A DNA stretch of 64,000 nt, taken from contig JAUMIR010000004.1 in the NCBI GenBank assembly GCA_030847615.1, positions 99,462,001 through 99,526,000 on the forward strand. Direction: 5' to 3'. Source of the stretch: Gambelia wislizenii. Lineage: Eukaryota > Chordata > Lepidosauria > Squamata > Crotaphytidae. Positions 20,831-32,694 of this stretch are shown here, piece by piece (position 1 is the first letter of the stretch; each line of letters begins with the position of its first letter). Both the position numbers and the translations under genes were made by a program. The notes beneath the pieces were generated by a model, which saw nothing but the letters and a program-made list of their open reading frames with translations, was not told the origin of the DNA and ran no database searches.

Positions 20831-22021
20831 AATACTGGTGAATACTTTAAACTACTCTATACATTTATTAACTGCAGAATGACTACAAAATATTGAATGC
20901 ATTAGACAGGTATACACATTTATTAACTGCATAGCAACTGCAAAAATAACAAAATCACCCATTTATTTTTCAAGATATAAGTCCTGTGATTTATCAGTTT
21001 GTTCAGTCACTAGATCAGTTCCAGTAATCAGTGTATCACAAAATGCAGAGTAGTGTGTAAAAGAAAAGGAAAGAAAGCTATATGAACCTTCAAACAATGG
21101 AAAATATATCAGGAATAAAGAGGGCTTGGTCAAAAACCTAGTCCCCTAGTCATGGGGCACTGTGCCAACAAATTAAAAAGGCTGTTCTCAGCCAGCACTT
21201 ACTGAAATTCTTAAATATCTCTACAGCCTCACGTCAACCTTAGTACCCTGGTTACTTTTAGGACAGAGCAAAAACTGGAGGCACACAGAGGGAAGGAAAC
21301 ACAGTTGTCACATAGCAAACCACTTTATTTCTCATCCTCTTCTCTGCCACCCAAAGTTAAATAGATCATAACCATGAGAACTGGGGCGACAAATGAATGA
21401 GATGTTACTTGCACTGTAAGACTGTTGTTCTTTCCCTGACAGAATGTACACAAGGCTGTTCTCTGAGCTGCAACAGGTGACACAATGGTAACTACTGTAC
21501 AGCCAAACTTAGTCAGTATAGCTGTTCAGTGCTTTTCGCTCACTTTATACTTATTGGAGGAATAGGCTACAATGTTACCTACCGTTATGGTAGAATATAG
21601 ACATGGTTTTGTCAAAGTTAGAATTTTTCCTTCCTAGTCATGTTTACAATTCTAAACGCAACACCCCTTTCAGCTTTCACATTCTATAGCATGCTTTATC
21701 TGCCACAAAGGTACCCTCTCTTAGCAGGTGCCTATCTGCTGCTCCAAACAAGGGTACTCTCATTCTAATGTGTGGCCTGTGGCTAACAAAAGGGAAAAGC
21801 CAAAGGGAAATGCAGACCAGAAGGAGAGGAAACACACTGGCAGGGACTTGGTGGAGAGAACTTTCCTTTAACCTAGCAAGAACCAACAAAACACACGTAG
21901 CAAAAAAACAAACACTCAATTCACAAGTGCTGTTTTTAAACAAGGAGAGTCAAGGACTAATCTACCATGTTAATTGGATTGAAACTTTGGTGTTGGTAGA
22001 TTTTAGTGGCAACACTAAAAA

Positions 22022-22023
<2 letters not shown>
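20831..22023. other. No gene recognised
   Basis: Unique sequence. A diverged direct repeat (ACATTTATTAACTGCA twice, about 55 bases apart) occurs at 20860-20935. Confidence 0.5.

Positions 22024-22074
<51 letters not shown>
22024..22074. repeat. (AAAG)n microsatellite
   Basis: About twelve tandem GAAA/AAAG units. The lysine-rich frames across it are artefacts. Confidence 0.95.
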
Positions 22075-24299
22075 CTCATCCCTCTGAGGCAAGGAGCCAA
22101 GGGAGCCAAGAAAAGGCAGGAAGCACAACTTTGGAGAATGCCAGTGACTATTCAAAGAAGAGGCTGTCATCGGCAGAATGAAGGGGGCAGCTGATTTTCG
22201 ATGAAAGCGGGCTTTTCCTCATCCCTGGTCTCTCCACCCCATTTAAAACCAATTTTTGTTACCCAGCTCAGCAACTACGTAGAAAAGATTTGCCACAATA
22301 TTATTCCAATCATTAAAGTAATGAAGATGTCAGTGTAGAAAGTCAACTAAGCATCAAACTGTTGGGTAACGATAGTTGGCTCCAATTAGGTATATGCTTT
22401 CTGCACTGAAAGCTCACACACACGGAAAACAATTAACCATGTGCTTGCTATATAAGCAGGATCAGAGCCTTCAAATGGAATAATGGAAGATAAACATCGG
22501 CTCACAAGTATTTCCAATGTGACTTAAGAGAGAAAAGAAGGGACGAGACAGTAGTTAACTGGCAAACAACTGATCAATAATTAATAAACAGATAATTAAG
22601 AAGCTATGCTTGTTAATAATAACTGGATGTTCTAAAAAACAACAAGCATACCTTTTTTCATTAGGAGGCAGGGAGGATGACACTGAAAAATGTTACATTA
22701 TACATGTTATTATGGAGACTTCAAAACAAAGAAGTCAGTTGCATTCCTAAAAAGAAAATGCTTGAATCTTAAATCTTAGTTCCCAAATCCTTTTCCAACA
22801 GCCAAACAATCTAGACTCTTTCAGGAGGAGGCAAAACTCTCTTCCACCCCACTCTGCTCCAAGATCTAAGGATTCAAGTATTTGGAGACTCTTCCCAAAT
22901 ATGAGGGAGGGGTGATTATAGGGGATTATAGGGGAGGGGTTTTACTAGTAAAAGTTGTCTCCTCAGCCTTCTCTCACCAGAATCTTCCACTGGATTACAA
23001 CGCCTTACATAAATAAAAGATGCCCTTCTAGTAGAACCTATAATCTATCGAAAGCTATGACATTATTCACACATTCAAATCAGAGTACATTATCCCCCAT
23101 AATACTCCTTGGCTTTGTTAAGTACTTGGAAGTTTGTGCTTGGTCCCTGGGCATTAAAGACATCTTGCTGCCTGAAGAATCAGATCAAGACATGTTGCTG
23201 CCTGAAGCAGATCAGCAAATGGCATCCTGCACTCACCCAAGTGCACAGAACCCAAAGCCAGCCAAGTTGCTTTTGGCATCTGAGGCAGAAAAACTCAAAA
23301 GGCCTCTCCTCATCCCTAGCAGTAAAAACACAGTAACAATTAGTCATATGCCAGCTTTTCATGACACTCAAGATCACTGTTGGAAGTGGACTCCTCACTA
23401 ATGACAAGGCCAACTTTGCTAACTTGAATAGCTGGTCTCTACCAGATAATAAGGGCAGAAATTTTAGAGCTGGAATGTCTAGCTTATTTTTTTTAAAATC
23501 AAATTGACTTACAAAGGTGCCATCAAATAACAGCCAACTGTTTTTTTAAAGTTTATATTATTTGTACTTTCAAATAGTACAGATGACATACAACATATTG
23601 AGAGACTTTTTGCTTACATAAGAGGATCCCTGCTATGACATGCATGCATTACCTAAAAATAAATTTTGAATCTTGTTTCAGAAATGTTGTTGTTGTTGTC
23701 ATTTTTTAGCCAAACATAAACTTAAACCAGAAGAATTTAAAAAAAAATGGTTTGCAGCTCTAAAAATGAGTAGTGGGCTCGATTCCCTTTAAGGATCAGG
23801 TAATCCCAAATACTCATCCAAATGCTACCCTTAAGGTCTGATGGAAAGGAACTGTTTCCATACCAAGTATCAAGTTAGTTGATAAGCACATATCTAGATG
23901 ACTCTTGCCATCCATATATCTTCCCATCTTATCCATCTACTGTAGCACAGAACCAAATACCTGTGTAGCAGAAATGAGAAAAGATAGAACACAGAAAGTT
24001 TCTGTAGTTCAGAGGTTTAAAAATTTTGCTTGCTATCAAATTTCTCACAGAAAATATACTGGACCTATTTTAGTTATTTACTTATCCCATCTTTTCTGAG
24101 TTTGGTACTTTAGGCAGCTTGATGAAACTTAAAACAGATACAGATAAAAATTAACATAATCACAAAAGTTAAAAGAAAATTAAACCAGCAATTAAAAGCA
24201 GGCCAATTAAAATAGAAAAGAGCAAATACACACAATTGTTGATCATGTCACTATGAACAATTAGTCTTCAAAGCCCTGTCCAAAAAAAAAAAAAAGTTT
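22075..24299. other. No gene recognised
   Basis: Unique sequence. The part from 22260 to 22620 is rich in homeodomain-like TAAT motifs (ATTAATAAACAGATAATTAA) and mixed composition, as many non-coding regulatory sequences are; conservation cannot be judged here. A 148-codon frame at 22955-23401 has no recognised domain. Confidence 0.45.
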
Positions 24300-24925
24300 C
24301 ACCTACCTAAAGAAGGATAACAAGGAGGGCACCAGTCTAGGAAAGAAGGCCCAGACCCTGGGAGCAGCCACCAAGAGGGCCCTCTAACACAGTGGTTCTC
24401 AACCTGTGGGTCCCCAGATGTTGTTGGACTACAGTTCCCAGGAGCCCTCTAAGGTCTCACCTTGACAGCCAGGTGGTCCTCCCAATTTTTAGTGAGGCTA
24501 TAGGATTGAACTCACAGCCTCACTAATGACTGGGAGGACCACCTGGATGTCAAGGTGAGACCTCAAAGGGCTCCTGGGAACTGTAGTCCAACAACATCCG
24601 AGGACCCACAGGTTGAGAACTACTGCTAACATGTTCCCACCAGGTGTACCTGTGATGGCACTTCCCTGGAAGATCTCACAACATGAGCAGGCTCATGTAT
24701 AGAGATATGGTCCTTCAGATAAACTGAACTAGAGCCACAGAGGGCTTTGTAGGCAATAACCATCTCTTTGAATTGTGCCCAGAAGTGGACTAGCTGCCAG
24801 TGGAGTTGTTACAACAAGGGAGCTGTATCCTCCCTGTAGCCAGCTCCAGTTAACAATGTGGCTGCAGCTCTTCGGACTGTTTCCAAACAGAATTCAAAGG
24901 CAGGCCCATGTAGAGTGTATTACAG
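24300..24925 (-). mobile_element. L2-like LINE, 3' relic, split by a hAT palindrome
   Basis: Minus-strand LINE relic. CACCAGGTGTACCTGTGATG, ATGGTCCTTCAGATAAACTG, AGGGCTTTGTAGGCAATAAC and ATTGTGCCCAGAAGTGGACT correspond to the 3' region and the antisense of the reverse-transcriptase C-terminal domain of an L2-type LINE (compare 43.1 kb). CCCATGTAGAGTGTATTACA is also shared. Frames are decayed. The hAT palindrome at 24390 interrupts it. Confidence 0.6.
24390..24625. mobile_element. hAT-like palindromic MITE, copy 2
   Basis: Starts CAGTGGTTCTCAACCTGTGG and ends GGTTGAGAACTACTG, arms about 115 bases, same sequence as copy 1 at 8361. CTAACA flanks both sides (24384-24389 and 24626-24631); a full 8-bp duplication is not evident. 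It is inserted in an older LINE relic. Confidence 0.8.
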
Positions 24926-27900
24926 TAAGCCAAAAAGGACTAAGGCATGTATCATTGTGGCCAGCTACAACCTACTGTCATAGGAGAAAAACTCTGCCTT
25001 GTGAAATTCACTTTGTCTTCAGGTTTTTCACCAACTTTTTTTCTTGGCCCTCTTTGAGGGCTTTTAGTCTTCCAATATATCATTTTTGCCAACACTTTTA
25101 TTAATGTATCATTATTTATTAATGGACTTTCTTAAGCCAGTTTTGAGTACTCTGCTGAGAGAGGAAATGTAGGCTATAAATCCAGTTAACAATAAATAAG
25201 TATTAGAAAGAAATTTCTACATCCAACTCTACTTATTAATACAAAAAGATAAACTGCATGCTTTAGAATTCTCAGAAGTGGGGGCTACAGCAAAATGTGG
25301 CAGCGCGGAATGTGCCTCTTCAGGATTCCAGACTCACCCTCATTCCATTCCTCCCTTATCCTGACAATTCTCTGTTTTCCCATTTCAACAAAGGGTCAAT
25401 ATCTCAGCCCAACACAATCCTCACTAGGCTGCTGGGAGGGTGTCCCTCGAAGATATTACTCTGAATACTTTTACTTCTGCAAATCTTAGAGTTTCCCAAA
25501 GCCTGATGATACCTTTCTCTGGATCATGGATGATGCCCTTTTAGTTGCTAAAAGACTAGCACTTGGGGAACTAAGATTGTTATAACCATGATACAGCATG
25601 ATACAACTGCCCTGTGATTTTATGGTCTTTCAGAATGTAGATCAAGGAATCAATAAGTTGAAACAGACCTCAATAAGCACCTAGACAGAACTGCATGTCT
25701 GAATGTTCTCTTATAAAAAGTTACTAGCATGTAAGAAGTCAGTATGATCAGGGAACACTTACTTATCTTTCTCCTTAGTTTTCAGCACATGTGCATGTGT
25801 GTGAGAGTTTTAAACTATGGAGAAGAATTTTAAAATGTAGATGCACTGTGCAGTACCTGCATGGGGCTGTACTAAAATCTAGGGTTGTACTACATGATAC
25901 TGATGAACATATATTGTCTGGCTCTTACTCACAGCAAAAACCCCACTCAAAAGCAGTGCTACTGCCTAGCAATGTTAGTAAGGTGGAAAATTTACTTTAA
26001 AAAATATGAGAGCAAACCAACTTAACAAGATTCTTCAGCTATTCATGCATTCATAAATTGTACCATTAGATAGAAAATGTAACTATAATATAAGCAGGAA
26101 AGTCTTTCTTTGTTCATGTCCCACAGATCTTGGGGACACAAAAGAGACAGTTACTTGTCACACTCGGGAACAGATTTCAGATGCAGCTGAAGCAGAGTAT
26201 CATTCCCACTACAGCCTTAAATAATAATACTGTACATCTTTATTTTGGCTTCTGTTCCCCATCCTCTCATCACAAACATTGCCAGATTCTGCAGTCTACC
26301 AGCCCCCACAATGCCTTAATGAGAAGGCCCAGCACCATTCTGATAGCCTGGGCTGCTTTTTTAGACACTTTCTATTAGATATCAGACTTAAAGAGAAAAA
26401 TGCTGCCAGCTCTGTCTTTCCAAAGTGAGAGAGAAAAGCACAGTGAGGTTTTTTTGCAAAGCTTTGGTATCTGTCCTATCTGACAGACACAGAAGCAATA
26501 ATGATGTGCAGGTTTTATCAGAGAAACAAATATGCCTCAAACAAATACGCCCCCAAATAATAATGATTTCTTTTGCTGTTTTTCTTGTCTGGACTGGAAG
26601 GATATTTCTAATACTTTCCACTTAGCTTTAGACATGATAATAACAACTAATTACAACAGATCTGTTTAGGAAAGAGAAATGAAATGCTATCAGAGTAAGC
26701 ATGCAAAATAACAGCGTATTTCCTCTGGCTGATTAAATACAGGAGGTAGAAGAACAAGGCCACACAAGTGGTCAAACTGAGCAGCATCAGAAATTGTCCA
26801 TGCTCTCACTAAAGAAAGGCGATGGAATTATAGGTCAGAAACCTGCTAGTGCTGATTTTGAGAAACCTATTTCTCCAAAACCTTACTTCCTCCATGGCTG
26901 CTGCACCTGTGGCTTTTTCCCTCCTGCTTGCCATTGCCTATGCTTACATAGTTATACTGGTGCAGCACTCCAACAAATACCCCAAATGCTACAAAAGATC
27001 TCATTTTTTAGGACTGTGCATAACACATTTGATTTCAGATGTAGAGTCATCTTGGAAAATGCTTCCAATATAGCAGCCATGCAAGAGTGTACACGTTGGT
27101 GCTGGAAGTTTGAATCTGAGGAACCAGCTGCCAAGCGTTAACGTATTCTCATGTAAGACAAAAATTATTAAATCTCTGTAAACATGTATGTTTTACCTCT
27201 GTAACCATGTACATCTTATATTTTGCATGTGTGTGCACGCGTATGCAGCTTCAGGCTATACAAAAGTTTATCAATCTTCTCTGCAGAAACTATCTCAGTT
27301 TTGCGGGGAGGGGGCTGCAATGATGATGCTGTCATCAACGGCACAGTTCTCACCAGTTTCCGTGAAACACCTTCATTTGATTGGCATATCTTTGGATCAT
27401 AAACCATCCAACATCCTGAGAGCCAAGGTATTCTCTGCCAGTGCCACTCTCCTCCACTACCATTAACTGTGGCATTCTTTTTCACATAGCATTTGGTGTA
27501 AATAATAGAGAGAAGAGAAAATTTGTGTCTTTTTGTTTATACTGTACTACATTTTTATTTAGCCAGGTTTGGGCTGCTCTTCTGGCCTGTTTTAAAGCCC
27601 TATAAAAGGTCTTTTTCCTAAACAGGAAATGATTCAGAAATCATTTCCAAATTTCAAAAAAGACCCCTTGGCCGACAACAAGGGGCCAAGTAGTTCTAAG
27701 GCCATAAAAGATATGGGGGGGTCAGTTTAAAAAAATGGTGTGGGCAGCATGGGAGATGGAAAATATACTGGGGCTTCTGGGGGCTCCATGTAGCCCCTGG
27801 GATGTAATTTTTTTCCATCCCAATCCAGACCCTCAGTGATTAGAATCACTCTTTTCTTTAGCTAGCTCATCAGCAAACTAAAGTTTGCTAGATAAGAGAC

Positions 27901-28154
27901 ATGAAGAATCTGTTCCCTTCAATGGTGGTGTAGCAGAGTATATAACGTTCCAGTGTGTTTGTTCACTTCAGAGGCTGTGTAAGTCTCTCTTGACTAATAT
28001 CAACGTAGCAATTGTCCTGGTTTTGCTGCAGCTATCATTTTGCTGTCTGGTAACCATTGTTGATTGGCTGTTGCACCCAAAAGGAATAATAATAATAACC
28101 CAAAAGGAAGCATTTGTGTTTTGCAAAATATTTCATAAAACAAATGCCCCACAG
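24926..28154. other. No gene recognised; one L2 tail
   Basis: Unique apart from the short L2-like 3' end at 25130-25200. Frames at 26794-27141 and elsewhere have no domain I recognise. No interspersed repeat called between 25.2 and 28.1 kb. Confidence 0.45.
25130..25200 (+). mobile_element. L2 LINE 3' tail, short
   Basis: AAGCCAGTTTTGAGTACTCT, then GAGAGAGGAAATGTAGGC and TATAAATCCAGTTAACAATA follow the pattern of an L2 3' terminus (AAGCCGCCTTGAG..., RGGYGGGATATAAAT...). Confidence 0.5.
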
Positions 28155-28478
28155 GTAATGAAATCTATGGATAATAGTGAACAACCCATCACCATTGCTG
28201 CCACTGAGAGCCATCCCAGGGTTGAAGGGAGGGAGAACTCCTCCTCCTCTCCCTTCACCCCACCCCCATTGCCACTGTCACCACTGAAAGCCCTCCTGGG
28301 AGAAGGAAGGGGGCAGGCGAGATCCCTCCCCCCCTTCCCACTTTGCTCCCGTCGTGACCGGAGCTCTCTCAGGGAGGGGGGCAGGTGAGGTCCCTCCTCC
28401 CCCCTCCCTTCCCCCCATCGCCAACTGTGGATAATTGAATCAGCGGTTGGCAAATCAGTGGATATAGGGGAGCTACTG
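28155..28478. mobile_element. Tigger-like element, family B, left end missing
   Basis: The right end (GATAATTGAATCAGCGGTTG, GGATATAGGGGAGCTACTG then TA) matches the family B copies at 32.0 and 38.7 kb. The left side starts at ATGGATAATAGTGAACAA without the terminal repeat. The interior is a C/T-rich stretch with GGGAGAAGGAAGGGGGCAGG repeats. Confidence 0.6.
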
Positions 28479-28480
28479 TA

Positions 28481-31319
28481 CAGGCTGAAGTAATGAGGCA
28501 AATATTAAGGCAGAACTGACGTGCATGTGGTTTTCAGTAAGATACAGTTTTGCATCTGTGGGGAACATATTTCAAATGAATAAATGAAGAACTGAAATTG
28601 ACAGGAATATAATGTTATTCATTCATCTTATAGTAGGTGCACTGATGCAGTATGTACAGTATTTTGCTTAATATAGAGTCATTACAGTTATGCAATATAA
28701 AAACAGAAAAGCCACATTCAGGTCTAAACACATGAAAAGAGAGAGCATAACAACTCCCCCCCCCTTTTTTCCATGTGAAAGACAACCATTTGAAGAAAAG
28801 AGCCTCATTTCTCCATGTGATCCTGAACACTGGAAAATCAATGTTTCAAATTATGTGGAGAGCCTCGAAGCACAGATGAGCCTGCCTCCATCCATACAGG
28901 AGACAACACCCAAAGAAGATTTATAATCAGATTTTGCCTGGTAGAACGTGCTGCCCATCCATACATTAGTGCCCATCTCTAGTAAATACTAAAGCATCTT
29001 TTAAAATCTTCTTTGCTTCCTTACAGTGAAATGGTAATAATGATGCATTTGGCTCACCAAACTATTTCGTTATTGAACAATATACTTCTCAAGATGCAGT
29101 GTAATGATGCTGTTAATATATATCCATCCACCTGGCTGACTTCCATTTCAACTCTCCAGGAACAAATTTATCTGGCTCTTCTTTAGCCATGACAATACTT
29201 TAAGTATATTATCCAACAATATAATGACATGAAAACATACTTGTACAGAACAGACTGATAGGGACATACTCTGACAGGGACATTCTGTACTGTACTGCTC
29301 ATGTGTTCTCTTCTAACTTGCCCATCTATCTCCTAAACAGCTGCCCGCGCTTGTGAAACATACACATTTCCTACTAACTTCACAGATCAACACTTTGTAC
29401 TCAACATAAGGGGAGGGGGAGACCTCTGGCCACCGAAACATTTTGTCAATAGTCAAGATGTCATTGATAAGACCTCAATATTACACTGTCTGTGAACAAG
29501 CCAACACTACAACATACTCTTCAGTTTCCATATCAATGAGGCAAAATCCAGCAATGCATCATGCAATTCTAGAGAAGACACAAGAAAACTAAAGATGCAT
29601 TTACTTTGGTTATGTTTTGTTCAGCACTAGACATTCAAACATACTACCGAGCCATGATGAAGAAAGCATAACTATGATTTGATGTGATGTCTGAATGAAG
29701 AAATTTTAGTATGTGGCTGGCAAACCAAAATCAGATGCCATATGTTTGTGTCAATTATTATTTGGCATATTACCTTAACTGACAAATTAAAGATAATGCC
29801 CTTGCTCTGTTTCCATAGGACACAGAAGTAAAAACTGAAATCTTGATCATGCATACTTTGGATTCTAAACTTTGGATTCTAGACTCATGCTTTAGCGCAG
29901 TAGGCCCTGGCTGTACACTGTATCAATGATCAAACCTTCATTTATAATTCTTGTTTATAGAGTCAATACAAGCTGACTTGCCACCAAAAAAAGGAGAAGT
30001 TATCTGGTACTACATCGGAGTCAAGCTATGGTCTTTTAAAAAAAAGTGATGGAGTACATGCAATCTGGCAAGTTTTTTTTTTAAAGTGTTGAGACTGATG
30101 GGCACTGGAACACTGTACATATGTATGTCCACAGACACAGACACACACAATGAGGGGTGTATATATTTTCAAAAAGCAATTAAAAGCAGAGTTTTACCTA
30201 AAGTAAGAGTCTTCCACAGCAGCAGAGCTAGGAAACCTCCAAACTGGCTTATTCAATAAAGAAGGGACCCATTAATTAATCATCTCCTTTACCAGAGTTC
30301 ACAATGAATACCACTCTCATGGAAGAGATTTACTTTTCTCTTATAAGCTCTGAAGCATACATATGTCTTTTAATGTAAATAACCAGCACCCAGCCCACTA
30401 CACTGCCATTTAAAGGTAATTCAGTTCTCAATCATTTCAAAATAAACTGAATTAGGTGAAAAGGCTGACAAATAAACACTTGAAACTAAGTCCACAACAA
30501 TGGGCCATTTTTAATGCACAGATATTAACATAAATACGGTTGTGAGTGGTTTGGATATGAAACAGATCTACTGTGAAATCTTGTAATTTCTACTCAAATA
30601 TAAGTCTCATTGTATTCAGAGGGGCTTACTCCCAGGTAAGAACTGTAATCTTAATTAGCATTATTTTATAAAAATGGGGTAAAAAAACAAAAGAGTAGTA
30701 ATGGATATTATGCAGGTCATTAAATTATTTTTAGACATTAGCAGAGAAAAGAATTTAACAGCATTCTGAATTAAGTTATAATATGTTATCTTGGGAGTTC
30801 CAATGTCTTAGAGACTGGTTCTCCAATAAACCAACAACCATGAAAGCATGCCCTGATAGATCAATTCAGTCCATCCTCTCCTGCCAATTCCCTATGTTTC
30901 TCTCTCTCAAAATCTGAACCAAAAAATCTTATTCTTCAACCAGCAGCTCTCCCTAGAAAGAGACTTCCAAAACGAGAACACATCCATAACTAAGCTGAAC
31001 AACCATCTCTCCTAGCAAAGGCTGATCTACATCTGATGCGGCAGCCATAAGTATATTCCTATAAGTAAAGAGTCTAATATTTTATATCAGAAGTAACTGA
31101 TGTGTAAGGGGCTCACCCTACACCTTAAATAAACAATATCAGAACGTAGTTGAATTAAAAGAAACAGCTTTTAATGTTAGGAGTCCAAACCTCCATCCCC
31201 AAATCATGACTGGCCCCATCATATCTAATTTGTTTTAGGGGGCCAGAGCAACAAGTTATGAAAGAGCCACTGTAGCCCACTTCACATGTAATTTGGGGAA
31301 AGAAGCCTGACCCTGAACC
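28481..31319. other. No gene recognised
   Basis: Unique AT-rich sequence. At 30600-30650 a fragment (AGGGGCTTACTCCCAGGTAA) resembles a reptile repeat that also appears near 55375. A minus-strand splice-bounded segment at 30243-30198 is open but unsupported. Sequence 30400-30540 looks regulatory in composition only. Confidence 0.45.
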
Positions 31320-31430
31320 CTTTTGTCTAACCTACCTTACAGAGTTGTTCTGAAGATAAAGGGAGGATGAGGAGAACCACATACTCTGCCTTGAGTTCAC
31401 TGGAGGACAAATATGTAACTTATGAATGAA
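31320..31430 (+). repeat. tRNA-derived SINE, 3' half
   Basis: CTAACCTACCTTACAGAGTT, GAAGATAAAGGGAGGATGAG, GAGAACCACATACTCTGCCT and TGAGTTCACTGGAGGACAAA match the 3' half of the SINE family at 38.5 kb. Tail TATGTAAC. Confidence 0.5.
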
Positions 31431-31513
31431 TTTTACAATGTGCTGAAGCCCTGCATAACTATGCAGTAGGAGAGTGATGCTCAACCATATTTTTCCTAAG
31501 GATTTTATCTTAT

Positions 31514-31553
31514 TTTTAATGTCATACTTGCAATTTTAATGTCATACTTGCAA
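31514..31553. repeat. Two-unit 20-bp tandem duplication
   Basis: TTTTAATGTCATACTTGCAA occurs twice without a gap. Probably a recent replication slip. Confidence 0.9.
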
Positions 31554-32012
31554 TTCACCCTTTCTCTAGGGCATTCAGAGTGTACATACAGGTTCCTTCT
31601 GACTACACCTGCATATTAGCACAAGAAAAAGCACATTAACATAAGAAAGAGACAATGAGGGAGAATGTGTGCACAGAGCCGCTACCAAGAAATACTTGAG
31701 TCTTGGCTGAACTTGAACTCAGGTTTCTACTACACCGGTTGTAGTAGGCAAAAGAACTGCAACAATGACTTTATGAAATCAGACTGGGAATTAATTCATT
31801 GCCCTTAGTCGCTGGTATTTGGAAGAAATATTTTGTTGCCATTATTTATTGTACTGTTAAAAAAACACTGTTCATATTGCAGTACTTCTCTGTCTTTTTA
31901 TTTTAATATAAGATTGATAAAAGAATGGCATAAAACCTGAAAAATCCACATCAGTGTCTTTAAAAGGAACCTTTAAAATGTACCAAGAAAATGTTACTGC
32001 ACTAGTGAAGTA

Positions 32013-32692
32013 CAGTAGGACCCCCATATCTGTTGGGGATTGGTTCTGGGCCTCACTGCAGATAGTGAAATCGGTGAATAATAGCAAATGCCCTCACCAC
32101 AGCCACCACCAGACACACACACACCTGCGGAGAAGGGAGAAAGGAAGTGAGCTCCCTCCTCCCTCCCCGACCCATCCACCCCGCCAGCTCCACTGTGCCG
32201 CCGGAACCCTCCTGGGGGAAGGGAGGGGGTACGTGAGCTCACCTCCTATCTACTTCCCTCACCCAACTACTCACCAGCTCTGCCACGCTACCAGAATTGC
32301 GGGGAAGAGGGGAGGTGAGTTCACCTCCTCCCCCTCCCCACCCACCCATCACACCACCGGAGGCCCCCCCCCCACGGAGAAGGGAGAAAGGAGGCAAGCT
32401 CACCTCCTCCCTCCCTCTCTCCCCTGCCCACCCCCACCTTTTTTAAGGGGGGAAACTCCAGGTTTTTAACCTCATCCAGACTTCTTCCTTCCTTGCATAG
32501 GGATGGAAGTTTTGTACGATAATTAAAAGCAGCCCATAATTGAGTTTGTTTTGAGGATCTCACACAGGATCTTGAAGAGTGGCTGCAAGTGTGAGCTCGC
32601 CTCCTCCCTCCCCCTCCCACCCACCCCCACCATTGCCATCTGCGGATAATTGAATCAGTGGACGGCGAATCAGTGGATGTGGGGGTGCTATG
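32013..32692. mobile_element. Tigger-like element, family B, long form
   Basis: Left terminus CAGTAGGACCCCCATATCTG, right terminus CAGTGGATGTGGGGGTGCTA, about TA-flanked. The interior is dominated by C/T-rich imperfect repeats of about 85-110 bases, each with a GGAGAAGGGAGAAAGGA-type block followed by GTGAGCTCACCTCCTCC-type and C-rich blocks. Sub-terminal GATAATTGAATCAGTGGACG is shared with the 28.1 and 38.7 kb copies. The 128-171-codon frames across it are low-complexity artefacts. Confidence 0.65.
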
Positions 32693-32694
32693 TA

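Noticed and set aside
21768..22181. 137-codon frame with a lysine-rich block
   Set aside because: The block is the (AAAG)n microsatellite; the rest has no domain.
27885..28388. 167-codon plus-strand frame
   Set aside because: Its second half is a family B transposon interior; no domain in the first half.
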